A DNA stretch of 64,000 nt from Ailanthus altissimus. Taxonomy: Eukaryota; Streptophyta; Magnoliopsida; Sapindales; Simaroubaceae. The notes beneath the pieces are model-generated. The model was not told the origin of the DNA. It made no database searches and was given only the letters and a program-made list of their open reading frames with translations. Made by a program: the position numbers and the translations under genes. Positions 45,834 through 57,423 of this stretch are shown here, piece by piece. Where the stretch lies: positions 625,001-689,000 of the forward strand of contig OX327683.1 in assembly GCA_946807835.1 (NCBI GenBank), read 5' to 3'. How positions within the stretch are numbered: the stretch's first letter is position 1; every line of letters starts with the position of its first letter.

Positions 45834-46214
45834 GTGGCTTCCCCTAATGGTGTTGGATGTTTTGCAGAACAATGCCCGATGACAGCAACAAAAAGAGGGA
45901 ACAAACCAGGTGGTCATGGGACCAAAACGAGCGGTATCCCAATACTGTCAGAGGATGATCCTGGAAAGAAGGGAAACACCCGCTCAGTGGAGTCTCGAGT
46001 GCTGCACCAACATTACACGCCAGAAACCAGAAAGAAAAACAGCTCCGGGGAAGACCATGACAGCACCTTTGGCAACTTGACGCAGGTGCCCAAGAAAACT
46101 CAGAAATGGAAACCGGGCAAGATACCAGACAGGCGTGCAGGGAACGCCCTCGTATGCAGCACCCACAGGCCAGCAACCAGAAAAAGTTCACCATGGAAAA
46201 CAGCGGCGGTGGTA
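45834..46214 (+). other. ORF1-like spacer with duplicated segment
   Basis: Out of frame with ORF1. The segment 46100-46214 repeats 45553-45667 (GACAGGCGTGCAGGGAACGC, TATGCAGC, GCCAGCAACCAGA). It stands where the start of ORF2 should be, so an internal duplication or recombination replaced the ORF2 N-terminus. Confidence 0.7.
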
Positions 46215-46686
46215 TGGCGCTCCTTTGGTCTAATAAGGTAGACATCTCCCTTCTATCCTACTCCCGTTTCCATATTGATGTTTCAATTACTGGAATAGGG
46301 AACAACTGGAGGTTCACAGGTTTTTACGGTCATCCGGAAGTATCCCAACGTGTCCACTCATGGACACTCTTGCGACGTATATGTGCGTTGTCCACTCTTC
46401 CCTCGGTATGTGGTGGGGATTTCAATGAGATCCTTCAAAGTTCTGAAAAAGATGGTGGCTTGCCACGCCCCCCTTACCTTATGCAAAACTTCAGAAACGC
46501 CATCGATGAATGTGGGCTTTTGGGCATCCAGTCCAAAGGGCCGTTGCTCACCTGGTGTAACGGACACGATCCTAGCCACTTTATCTAGGAAAGACTCGAT
46601 CGAATGCTCTGCTCTTTCTCCTGGCATTGCCTGTTCCCCGATGCTTTCGTACAACATCTGGATTTTTTGGGATCTGATCACCGGCC
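46106..46686 (+). pseudogene. LINE endonuclease domain, N-terminus replaced
   Basis: The frame opens in the duplicated ORF1 piece (METGQDTRQACRERPRM) and runs without a break into the apurinic-endonuclease-like domain at MALLWSNKVDISLLSYSRFH. GDFNEIL (46415-46435) and the C-terminal SDHR (46673-46684) catalytic motifs are present. The usual first 80-100 residues, with the N and E metal ligands, are absent. A TAG (46586-46588) replaces Gln in FI-Q-ERLDR. Confidence 0.85.
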
Positions 46687-48560
46687 TCTCATGCTATCTT
46701 TAGGAGATGTTGGTATACCTAGTAATAGAAGTCATCCTAAACGCCCCAACACCAGATTCCACTTTGAAGAAGCTTGGGCGGAAGAAGAAGATTGCAGAAA
46801 AATTATATCTGAGGGGTGGCCCCAAAATGTACACTCTCTTGATTCAGTGGGTAGGAATCTCCTACATATAGGATCCCAACTGAAGGACTGGAATTTCTCA
46901 CATTTTCGAAACTTGAAAACCAGAATAAGAGAAAAAAAAACATTTGTTGGGGGCTCTAAACAAACAGGTAAATGCTCAGACTTGGCAGGAAATAACAAAG
47001 ACCCATAAATCCTTAGATGCCTTGTTGTATAAAGAGGAGATCTACTGGAGACAGCGTTCAAGGGTGCAGTGGTTGAAGGCAGGGGATAAAAACTCACGTT
47101 TCTTTCATTATAAAGCATCTGGCCGAAGGAAAAAGAACCTTATTTCTAGGATTACTGGCAGGGATGGGGTTTGGATTTCAGACATAAACCGAACTGCGAA
47201 GACTTTTGTAAAATACTTCTCAGACTTATTCTCCTCTTCTAATCCCTCGGGGTCTGATATTGATTCCGTTACCTCTAGTGTGGAGCCGCGACTGTCTGCA
47301 CAACACATCCAATGGCTGGACTCTCCATTCCATGCTGATGAAATCCAGAAGGCAGTATTCCAGATGCACCTCACTAAAGCCCCCGGCAGAGATGGTATGC
47401 CTGCTCTATTCTACCAAAAATTCTGGGACATTGTGGGCCCTGACATTTTTCGGGCATGCCTGGGTTTTTTTAATAATGGGGATGCTCTCGGAAAGGTCAA
47501 TGAGACCCTGATTACCTTAATTCCTAAAGTAAACGAGCCTAAAGTTTGTGCGGATTTTTGACCGATCAGCCTTTGTAATGTGGTGTACAAAATTATTTCA
47601 AGGGCATTGGCCAACAGAGTGCGGAGTGTTATGAATGAGGTAATATCTGAAACCCAGAGTGCTTTTGTCCTCGGTCGCCTAATCACTGACAATGCTATAA
47701 TCGGATTCGAATGTCTCCATGCTATAAAACGCAATAAATTTTCTGCTAGAAATTATTTGGCTCTAAAATTGGACATGTCTAAAGCCTACGATCGGGTAGA
47801 ATGACCTTTCCTACTTGCTATGATGAAGAGACTGGGATTCTCTGAAAAGTGGTGCCAAATAATTCACAGGTGCATATCTTCTGTTTCATACTCTGTTATT
47901 ATTAATGGCGTTCCACACGGTTCTTTTTCTCCTTCAAGAGGCCTTCGCCAGGGTGACCCTTTGTCCCCATATTTATTTCTATTTTGTACGGAAGGCCTCT
48001 CCACTCTTTTAAAGTTTGCTGAACAGCATCGAGGATTACAGGGGTTGAGATGTGGGAACATGGGACCAATAATCTCCCACTTATTTTTTGCTGATGACAG
48101 CCTCATATTTACAAGGGCCTCTCAAACCAATTGCACATTGATCAAAGAAATTTTGCGCTCTTATGAGCATGCATCTGGACAGTTGATCAATTACCAAAAA
48201 TCTGCTGTATGTTTTGGAAAATCTATTTCTGGGGATGTAGCTGCCATTCTCACCCAATATCTTGGTGTTGTCCAAGTTTCCCACCACTCTAAATACTTGG
48301 GACTCCCTTGTGTCACTAGTAAAAACAAGCAGAATCTATTTGCTGTTGGAAAGGAGAAAGTATGGAATAAGCTGAAGGGTTGGAAGAGGCACCTGTTTTC
48401 TGCTGGGGGTCGGGAAACACTTCTAAAAGCTGTTATCCAAGCAATACTGACCTATGTTATGAATTTGTTCAGACTCCCAAAGAGTCTAACCAGGGAAATC
48501 CAGAGACTGTGTACCAGATTTTTTTGGGGAGGTGATGAGTGTTCCAGAAAGATCCACTGA
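46687..48560 (+). pseudogene. LINE reverse transcriptase, broken
   Basis: Continues from the endonuclease. A frameshift lies in the A9 run at 46932-46940. The frame then reads KAPGRDGMPALFYQKFW, an RT fingers motif, a TGA for Arg (47559-47561), [34 protein letters not shown], a TGA for Trp (47802-47804), GLRQGDPLSPYLFL, and the catalytic FADD (48087-48098) intact. The domain ends with GGRETLLKAVIQAI and RFFWGGDE, then a TGA for Trp (48558-48560). All core RT motifs are present apart from the stops. Confidence 0.92.
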
Positions 48561-50114
48561 TGTACATGGGATAGGCTGTGCCGCCACAAAAAAGAAGGTG
48601 GCTTGGGTTTTAGGGATCTGGCCTCTTTTAACCAAGCCACCCTGGCTAAACAAGGCTGAAGAGTGATATCAAATCTGGAATCATTAGTGGCGCGAACTCT
48701 CCAAGGCATTTATTTTGCTAATTCATCTTTTCTACAGGTACCTCCTAGACATTCTGACTCTCTGGTTTGGAAATCTATTTTATGGGGTAGAGAGCTGCTT
48801 AAAAAAGGACTCCGCTGGCGTATTGGTGATGGATCAGCTGTATCAATTTACCATGACCAGTGGTTACCACGACCCCTCTCTTTTAAACCATCCTTCCCTC
48901 ATCACTTACCAGAGCACTCTCTAGTGGCAGATCTACTACTACCATCAGGGGCATGGAACAATGAGTTAGTTCGTGATTGTTTTCCAGTTGAAGAATATGA
49001 ACTAATACTCAGTATCCCGCGCCCTCTATCTTTGGAACAGCAAACTGACTCAGTTATGTGGCATTTTGACAAACATGGAAAATACTCTATAAAGAGTGGT
49101 TACTGGCTATCCTATTTTCCAAACCAAGCATCTCCTAGTAATGAAAATTCTGAATCCAAATCCTGGTGGCAGCTGTTGTAGGGCCTAAAGATCCCCCAAA
49201 AAATCAAACACTTTATTTGGAGACTTATTCATGGTTGGATCCCGGTTGCTGTAAATCTTAAAAGACACCATGTCCCTATTGACGAGGATTGTTGCCGATG
49301 TGCAAAAGGAGCTGAGAACTCCATTCACGCACTATGGCTTTGTGACTCGCTAAAAAAGGTACACCAGGCCTGCCCTTTCTTGAAAGGCATCTGTATCTCC
49401 CATAATACAAATATCCTAGACCTTTTTATGGAATGCAAGGCGTGTCTATCTGCAATGGATTTGGAGGTGCTGTTAATCATGTTTTGGAGATTATGGTTTG
49501 TTAGAAACCAATTTGTTATGGAAAAGAAACTAATGCAGGTTAAGGATGTGCCAAATTGGTCCAAGTTTTATTGGCACGAGTTAATGTCCACTGTAACAAG
49601 CAAGATTGAAACCAAGTGTAAACCAAGCATGAGTTGGGTGGCTCCTAGGCTGGGTTTAATAAAAGTTAACACCGATGCCAGTCTCTCCTCAAAACACCCA
49701 AATGTGGGATTAGGTGTGATTTTACGGGACCATCACGGGGCTATCTTGGCATCGTCATCTATCCCGATGAATGTAAAACCCCCAGTGGCTACCCTTAAAG
49801 CAATGGCAATACTTCGAGGTCTTCACTTGGCTAGGCTGTTGGGTTTAGCTGCTATCGAGGTTGCGTCTGATGCTGCAGGTGTTATCCATGACATCAATGC
49901 TGTTCCTCACTCATTTTCTGAACTTGGCTTGGTATTGTATGAAATTAAGACTTTAGCTGCATCTTTCAATTTCTGCTCCTTCTGTTTCTCTCATCGGTCC
50001 ACCAATCGGGTGGCCCATGAACTGGCACACTTGGCTTAAAATTTGAGTTCTGAAACTATTTAGTTTGGGAAAGTACCACCCCAACTCGAACACTTTGTAC
50101 GAATTTTTCCTCTT
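48561..50114 (+). pseudogene. LINE ORF2 C-terminus: zf-RVT and RNase H
   Basis: Same frame as the RT. TGA (48657-48659) and TAG (49179-49181) both stand at Trp positions when compared with 34434-36166. zf-RVT spans about 49080-49340 (GLKIPQKIKHFIWRLIHGW, CCRCAKGAENSIHALWLC). RNase H spans 49660-50030 with VNTDASLSSKH and ASDAAGVIHDIN. TAA (50037-50039) and TAG (50061-50063) cut the last 30 residues. Confidence 0.9.
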
Positions 50115-50160
50115 AATTTGCATTTAAAGATATATATTTAAAGTTCAAAAAAAAAAAAAA

Positions 50161-50178
50161 ACATTAATGAGATATTCA
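50161..50178. repeat. Target-site duplication, right, of full-length LINE
   Basis: Exact copy of 44430-44447, directly after the poly(A) tail. Confidence 0.95.
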
Positions 50179-51752
50179 TAAAAAGAATCTTATAATATTA
50201 CGATAATAGCCCTTCCTATTTACAAACAAGAGTAACTGACATGATTAATAGCCCTTATCCTTGTTGTTTCATTAATAGTCTTTACTATTTACAAACAAGA
50301 GTAATGAGATATTTGTATAAAAAACAAATATCATGATTAATAGCCTTTATTAATTGCAAAGAAGTGTACTTGACATTAAAAAGAGTAGCTGACACGATTA
50401 ATAGGGTACACTTTATAATTGATAATTATAATTTCTTGATATATGCGCTTTGTAACGAGATATATGTATAAAACAAATCTTATAATATCATGATTAATAA
50501 CTCTTACTATTTGCAAATAAGAGTAATTGACATTCAAGAGATATTTGTATTAAAAAAAATCTTTTAATATCACGGTTAATAGCCCTTAGTATTTGCAAAC
50601 AAGAGTAGTTGACATGATTATTAGCCCTTACTCTTGTTGTTTCATTGATAGCCCTTACTATTTACAAACAAAAAAATCTTATAATATCACGATTAATAGC
50701 CCTTCCTATTTACAAATAAGAGTAGCTGATATTATGAGACATTTGCATAAAACAAATTATAATATGACAATTAATAGCCAATATTATTTGCAAAGAATAG
50801 TACTTGACCTTAATAAGAGTAGCTAACACGATTAATAGGGTACCCTTGGTAATTGATAGTTGTAATTCCTTAAGATATGCGCTTTGTAATGAGTTATTTA
50901 TATAAAAAAAATCTTATAATATCATGATTAATAGCCCTTACCTTTTTTCATATAGGAGTAGCTAAGATTAATGAGATATTTACTTTCAAAAAAAATCTTA
51001 TAATATTATGGTTAATAGCCTTTAGTATTTGCGACATTAATAAGAGTACCTAACATGATTAATAGCCATTTCTCTTCTTGTTTCATTAATAGCCCTTACT
51101 ATTTGCAAACAAAAGTAGCCGACATTAATAAGACTAGCTAACACAATTAATAGCATACACTTTATAATTGATAGTTGTAATTTCTTAAGATATGCTCTTG
51201 TAATGAGATATTTGTATAAACAAAATCTTATGACATCACGATTAATAGCTCTTATTGATTTCAAATAAGAGTAGATAACATTAATTAGATATTTGTATTA
51301 CTTTTTTATAATATATTGATTAATAACCTTTGCTATTTTCAAACAAGAGTAACTGATATTAGGAAGAGTAGCTGACACGATTAATAGCCCTTACTCTCGT
51401 TGTTTCATTGATAGCCCTTACTATTTACAAACAGACAAAAATCTTATAATATCACGATTAATAGCCTTTACAATTTGCAAACAAGAGTAGCTGACATTAG
51501 TGAGATATTTATATAAAACAACTATAATATCACAATTAATAGCCCTTATTATTTGCAAACAATAGTACCTGACCTTAATAAGAGTATCTGACATGATTAA
51601 TGAGGTATACATTGTAATTGATAGTTGTAATTCCTGGAAATATGCCCTTTGTAACGAGTTATTTGTATAAAAAAAATCTTATAATATCATATTAATAGCC
51701 CTTATTATTTGCAAATAAAAGTAATTGGCATTAATGAGATAATTTTTTTTTT
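50179..51752 (+). repeat. TR1 tandem array, copy 2, central part
   Basis: The longest uninterrupted TR1 stretch. Units of about 75-90 bp are grouped in a higher-order repeat. The marker (G/A)ATTAATAGGGTACACTTTA recurs at 50396, 50830, 51146 (variant) and 51596 (variant), so spacings are about 434, 316 and 450 bp. Each group contains an AATTGATAGTTGTAATT segment, a TGCGCTTTGTAACGAG segment and a TTGTTGTTTCATTAATAGCC segment. Divergence among units is high. No coding potential is supported. Confidence 0.85.
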
Positions 51753-51757
51753 TAAAT
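51753..51757. repeat. TSD (TAAAT), left, of copia element
   Basis: TAAAT, repeated at 57424-57428. The target is again TR1. Confidence 0.8.
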
Positions 51758-52541
51758 GGTAAGAATATTGATTAAAAATTATTGGAATATTATTTAGGGA
51801 TCAAGTCAAGTGCGTAGGGTGCGCACGGATCGAAGACGGACGTAAAAGGAGGCGAAAACTGAAGAAGGGCGCACATCAGGCGCTAGCGCCGCGACAACTA
51901 GGATGAGCGCCGCAGTGCCACTTCCAGTACCTGAGCGCTGCGGCGCTGGGATCCAACTCCGTAGCGCTCAGCAAATATCGGGCCAGCGCCGCGGCGACGC
52001 GAACCAGCGCCGCGGCGCTAAATGCGGGAACAGTGTCCAGAAATTAGAAAACTTCCTAATTTCGTCTCCTACTTACTCTAAGACTCCCTATTACGACTCC
52101 CACACGTATAAGGAATACCTAGGACGTCCCAAGGCCTATATAAAGGCTATCAATTGGCTTGTAAACATAACTTAGTGAACTTGACAACCTTTGTGATCAA
52201 GTTAGTGAGATCTTTGTGATCTTAGAGAGATATTGGTGATCAACAATAATCTTAGTGATTATTTTTAGTGGTTCTTTGTGAGAGAAAATTCCTAGAGAGT
52301 AAGAGAGAGTATTCTTTGTGATCTTTCTTGTAATAGGCATACTTGGTGGTTGCCTTGTGATTCAGAATAAGAGAAGAGTGTGATATTGATCCGCCGTGGA
52401 CGTAGGCAAGTTGCCGAACCACGTTATTCTTCGTGTGTTCTTCTTCTACCCTTTCTCTCTTTTATTTCTTAATAACTTGTTCTGCATTATTATATTACTT
52501 GGGTGAATTGTTTAGCTCGTTTGTGTGCTTCCGCTTTAACA
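51758..52541 (+). mobile_element. 5' LTR of a complete Ty1/copia element
   Basis: 784 bp, ending CTTCCGCTTTAACA. The first base is G (GGTAAGAATATTG), where the other LTRs have TG. It contains a GC island at 51826-52026, a TATATAAAGG promoter at 52137-52146 and GTGATC-rich direct repeats in the R/U5 part. It is closely similar to 56627-57423 and 60270-61066. Confidence 0.92.
52137..52146 (+). promoter_or_regulatory. LTR TATA box
   Basis: TATATAAAGG, conserved at 57006-57015 and 60649-60658, about 400 bp before the LTR end. Probable start of the element's RNA. Confidence 0.65.
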
Positions 52542-52543
52542 AA

Positions 52544-52556
52544 CTAGTATCAGAGC
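52544..52556 (+). promoter_or_regulatory. Primer-binding site (tRNA-iMet type)
   Basis: CTAGTATCAGAGC directly follows the LTR. It differs at one base from the canonical TGGTATCAGAGC complement, which the stub at 42211-42224 retains. Confidence 0.8.
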
Positions 52557-52573
52557 TTTGGTTCTAAGTAAAC

Positions 52574-55500
52574 ATGGCTACACCCAAGTATGAGGTAGAG
52601 AAATTCAACGGTACGAATGACTTCAATCTATGGAAGATGAAGGTTAAGGCGTTATTGGTGAGCCAAAGACTTGGTTCGGCCTTAGAGGAGACTGCAGCTC
52701 CATCTAGTGATGAAGAGAAGACGCCAGAGTCATCTAGAGTAGAAGCAGAAAGAAGGGACATTCAAGAAAGAGCTCATAGCACAATCGTTCTATCATTGAG
52801 TGATGAAGTACTAAGGGAAGTAGCAGGTGAGACGACGGCAATAAATCTTTGGAAGAAGCTTGACTCTCTTTATATGAGGAAATCGTTGGCCAACAGACTA
52901 TATATAAAGAAGAAGTTGCATCAACTGTCTATGTTAGAGGGCACGCCGATGAAAGATCATATAGACACCTTCAATAAGATCATCCTTGATCTTGAGTCTA
53001 TCAACATCCAGATAGAAGATGAAGATAGAGCAATTATTCTGCTGAGTTCACTCCCCAAGAGCTATGAGAGTTTTGTTGATACGCTACTCTACGGCAGAGA
53101 GAGTTTAACGATGAGTGATGTGAAATCATCATTAAACTCAAAGTTATTAAGAAATCAGGCTGAGGGCAATGCAGAAAGTTTATTTGTAAGAGGAAGGCCC
53201 TCATATAGAGATGGGAAGAAAAAAGGCTCAAGGTCAAAGTCTAGGACTCCTAGGAAGTGCTATTGCTGCAAGGAAGAGGGGCACTTCATAAAAGACTGTC
53301 ATGAGAAGAAAGCACAGGACAAGAAGAAAGCGGATGCTGCGCTTGCCTATGATGATAGCTATGACAGCGCAGAGACACTCGTCGCTACTGATGGTATAAA
53401 ATCTGAACAATGGATTTTAGATTCTGGTTGTACTTTTCATATATGCCTATACAAGTCTTGGTTTACAAATTTCCAGCCTATTAGTGGTGGTAAGGTCTTA
53501 ATGGGTAATGACGTTGCATGTCAGATGATGGGAATTGGTAGTGTTAAGCTTAGGCTGCATGATGGGCGAGTGAGAAAGTTGACAGATGTTAGGTATGTTC
53601 CTGACTTGAAGAGAAACTTGATCTCACTAGGGACTTTAGACAAGAATGGGTGTTCCATCAGGATCGACGGAGGGATTTTAAGAGTTTTGAAAGGTCCCAT
53701 GGTAGTGATGAGAGGAGAGAAGCACAAAGGTGTTTATGTGCTTAAGGGTGAAGTCGTGAGTGGTTCTGCACTATTTTCTGTAGATGATGAGAGTATGCAA
53801 ACCAAGTTATGGCATCTTAGACTGACACACTTAGGCGAGAGAAACCTAAAGGAGTTATATAGTCAAAAGGCGTTTGGTGAGGATAACTTCCAGCCCTTGG
53901 AGTTTTGTGAGCATTGTGTGCTAGGGAAAGCACATAGAGTGAGGTTCAGTACCGGCGAGCATAAGACTAAGGGGACTCTTGACTACATACACTCGGATCT
54001 TTAGGGACCAGCTCAGACAGCTACTCGTGGTGGTGCTAGATATTTTCTCAGCTTGATTGTTGACTATTCGAGGAAGCTGTGGGTCTATGTGTTGAAGAGC
54101 AAGGATCAAGTATTTGATGTGTTCAAGACTTGGAAGGCTCTTGTTGAGAATCAAACTGACAAAAGAGTGAAGAGGTTGAGAACTGACAACGGCCTCGAGT
54201 TTTGCAACAGAGAGTTTGATGGGTTTTGTGCCAAGCATAGGATTGCAAGGCACAGAACAGTAAGATCAACACCAAAGCAGAATGGGGTAGCTGAGAGGAT
54301 GAACAAGACCCTACTTGAAAGGGTTAGATGCATGCTTACCAATGCGAAGATGTCCAAGACTTTCTGGGGAGAAGCTGTAGTGACTGCTGCTTACTTGATA
54401 AATAGAAGTCCCTCCTCAGCAATTGACTTCATGACGCCAGAAAATAAATGGTCTGGCAATCCTCCGAAGTATGACCATCTTAGAATATTTTGTTCCCCTG
54501 CCTTTGTACATGTTAAGGAGGGGAAGTTGGAACCTAGAGCTATCAAAGGGGTATTCATAGGATATCCCAAATGAGTAAAAGGATACAAGGTGTGGTGTAA
54601 AGACTTAACACCACCAAAGAGTATCATAAGCCGTGATGTGACGTTCGATGAGATGACGATGTTGAAAACCTCCCAAGTAGATGAGAAAGAAGAACCTGTG
54701 ACCAAGGAAAACTCAGCACCCGAGTCAATAAAAGTTGAAGTAGCGTCTGAAAATGGATCTGATATACCCCTAGATCAACACTTCAACAAGGAAATCCTTG
54801 AAGATGAACCAAGAACACCGGCGTGTTCCTCTAAGTCCACCCAAAAGAAGACTAAAACTCCTGAGTTGGAACTTGAAGAGTACCAGCTTGCTAGAGACAG
54901 GCTAAGGAGAACGATTAACCCACCAGTCAGGTATGCACAAGCAGACTTAGTTGCTTATGCTTTTAATTATGCTTACACTCTTGAGTATGATGAGCCTAGG
55001 ACATATGGTGAGGCTATGAAGAGTGAAAACAAGAAAGAATGGCAGCAGGCCATGGAAGAAGAGATTTGTTCTCTTAGTAAGAACAATATCTGGAAGTTGG
55101 TGGAGAGTCCTCAAAAGAAGCTAGTCAGGTGCAAGTGGGTGTATAAGGTGAAGGATAGGATACCGGGGATTGAGCCTACGAGATTTAAGGCTAGGTTAGT
55201 AGCACAAGGTTTTACTCAGAGAGAGGGAGTTGATTTTCATGAGATATTCTCTCCAGTTGTCAAGCACACATCTATTAGGATTTTGTTAGCTATGTGTGCA
55301 AACCTTGATTTACATCTAGAGCAAATGGATGTAAAGACAGCTTTTGTACATGGAGAGCTTGAAGAAACATTATACATGGCACAACCGCAAGGGTTCGAGG
55401 AGCCCGGTAAAGAAGATCATGCTTGTTTGCTAAAGAAGTCATTATACGGGTTAAAGCAATCACCTAGACAGTGGTATAGGAGATTTAATGAGTTTATGAT

Positions 55501-56557
55501 GGCTTGTGGCTTTAGTAGGAGCAAGTATGATGGATGCGTGTACTTCAAAAATATGAGTTGTGGGATGATGTATTTGCTTCTATACGTCGATGAAATGTTG
55601 ATCGCATGCAAAAATATGGAAGAAATACAGAAGCTCAAGAAGCAGTTAAGTGGCGAGTTTGAAATGAAGGATTTAGGAGCAGCGAAGAGAATTTTGGGTA
55701 TGGACATTGTGAGGGAAAAAAGAGATGTTATCTTCTTGTCCCAACAGAGATATATAGGCAAAATTCTGAAGAAATTCGGTATGTCAAACGCGAAGGCTGT
55801 CTCAACTCCTTTGGTCATACATTTCAGACTGTCAGCAGCACAGTCGCTGACATCCGAGGATGAGAAACTGCAGATGAGCAAAGTACCGTATGCAAGCGCT
55901 GTGGGGAGCGTCATGTATGCAATTATTTGCACAATACCAGACATAGTACAGGCTGTGAGTGTGGTGAGTAGATATATGGCGAATCCAAGTAAAGATCACT
56001 GGCTTGCAGTAAAGTGGATTCTGAGATATCTCAAGGGAACGTCGAATCACGGGTTGGTGTATAAGAGGGATGAGGAGGGCAATGAAATGGTAAGAGAGTA
56101 CCTAAACTCAGATTATGCAGGTGATCTTGACAAGAGAAGATCGTTGACAGGCTACGTATTCACAGTGTTTAGGTGTAGTGTGTGTTGGAGATCAGTTCTA
56201 CAACATGTGGTTGTACTTTCTACCACATAGGCAGAGTACATAGCTGTTGGTGAAGCTATAAAGGAGGCCGTGTGGTTAAAAGGCATATGCGCGGAGATAT
56301 CGGCTCACAAAGATGTAAACACCGGTGTATACTGTGACAGCCAGAGTGCCATACACCTAAGCAAGCATCAAGTGTTCCATGAGAGGTCGAAACACATTGA
56401 TATGAGGCTCCATTACATTCGTGAGATTGTCCAAAGTGGTAAAGTTAGTCTGACAAAGATAGCGTCATCTAAAAACCCTGCTGATATGTTGACTAAGCCA
56501 TTGCCCTCGGTTAAGTTCGTCCTATACAAGGACTTAACCGGAGTCACTACTTTGTAA
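52574..56557 (+). pseudogene. Copia gag-pol polyprotein with three nonsense codons
   Basis: One frame of 1,327 codons from ATG 52574 (MATPKYEVEKFNGTNDF). UBN2-type gag covers about 1-200, then the zinc knuckle CYCCKEEGHFIKDC (229-242). The protease has DSG (D283). The pre-integrase region has LWHLRLTH and CEHCVLGKAH. Integrase has D475, D538 and E574, an exact DD35E spacing. RT has KARLVAQGFTQREGVDF and KTAFVHGELEE, but the catalytic box is YVDE (1004-1007) instead of YVDD. RNase H has LNSDYAGD, YCDSQSAIHLS and KNPADMLTK. Stops lie at 54002 (TAG, Trp expected), 54572 (TGA, Gly expected) and 56228 (TAG, Glu expected). No frameshift was found. The stops and the lost second RT aspartate make this copy defective, yet it is well preserved. 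Confidence 0.95.
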
Positions 56558-56614
56558 GGGTGACCGAAGATGCGGAAATGAGAGATTGAGTTACTTTGTG
56601 GATGATTTTGAATC

Positions 56615-56626
56615 AAGGAGGGGATT
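56615..56626 (+). promoter_or_regulatory. Polypurine tract
   Basis: AAGGAGGGGATT lies directly before the 3' LTR and is the expected plus-strand priming site. Confidence 0.75.
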
Positions 56627-57423
56627 TGTAAGAATATTGAGTAAAAATCATTGGAATATGATTTGGGGATCAAGCCAAGTGCGTAGGGTGCGCACGGATC
56701 GAAGACGGATGCGAAAGGAGGCAAAAACTGAAGAAGGGCGCGCATCAGGCGCTAGCGCCGCGGCAACTAGGATGAGCGCCGCAGCGCCACTTCCACTACC
56801 TGAGCGTCGCGGCGCTGGGATCCAGCTCCGCAACGCTCAGCAAATATCGGGCCAGTGCCGTGGCGACGCGAACGAGCGCCGCGGTGCTGAACGCGGGAAC
56901 AGTGTCCCGAAATTAGGAAACTTCCTAATTTCGTCTCCCACTTGCTCTAGGACTCCCTAATACGACTCTCACACGTATAGAAAATACCTAGGACGTCCCA
57001 AGGCCTATATAAAGGCTATCAATTGGCTTGTAAACAAAACTTAGTGAACTTGACAACCTTTGTGATCAAGTTAGAGAGATCTTTGTGATCTTAGAGAGAT
57101 CTTGGTGATCAACAATAATCTTAGTGATTATTCTTAGTGGTTATTCTTAGTGATTTTTTGTGAGAGAAAATTCTTAGAGAGTAAGAGAGAGTATTCTTTG
57201 TGATCTTTCTTGTAATAGGCATATTTTGTGATTGCCTTGTGATTCAGAATAAGAGAAGAGTGTGATCTTGATCCGCCGTGGACGTAGGCAAGTTGTCGAA
57301 CCACGTAATTCTTTGTGTGTTCTTCTTCTACCCTTTCTCTCTTTTATTTCTTAAGAACTTGTTCTACATTATTATATTACTTAGGTGAATTGTTTAACTC
57401 ATTTGTGTACTTTCGTTTTAACA
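56627..57423 (+). mobile_element. 3' LTR of the copia element
   Basis: 797 bp, TGTAAGAATATTG to TTTTAACA. Compared with the 5' LTR it has scattered substitutions and a short extra TTATTCTTAGTGG unit near 57129, implying some time since insertion. Confidence 0.92.

Larger units (their letters stand above)
44448..50160 (+). mobile_element. Full-length L1-type LINE inserted in TR1
   Basis: A 5.7-kb element with a 5' UTR, ORF1, ORF2 (endonuclease, RT, zf-RVT, RNase H) and a 14-bp poly(A) tail at 50147-50160, bounded by a perfect 18-bp TSD. ORF2 has at least seven stops and one frameshift, and its endonuclease start is missing. It is therefore inactive, although its layout is complete. Confidence 0.95.
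51758..57423 (+). mobile_element. Complete Ty1/copia retrotransposon inserted in TR1
   Basis: LTR (51758-52541), PBS (52544-52556), a single gag-pol frame (52574-56557), a polypurine tract (56615-56626) and LTR (56627-57423), with TAAAT duplications. Domain order gag-protease-integrase-RT-RNase H defines copia. The sequence is reminiscent of Tnt1/Tork-type elements. The frame holds three stops and a catalytic RT substitution, so this copy is not autonomous. Confidence 0.95.

Noticed and set aside
45348..45917. Long minus-strand ORFs opposite LINE ORF1 and ORF2
   Set aside because: Shadows of the coding strand with no recognisable domain.
51757..51758. 5' LTR starting at TG 51757
   Set aside because: Taking T 51757 as part of the TSD gives matching TAAAT on both sides; the LTR then starts with G from a T-to-G change.
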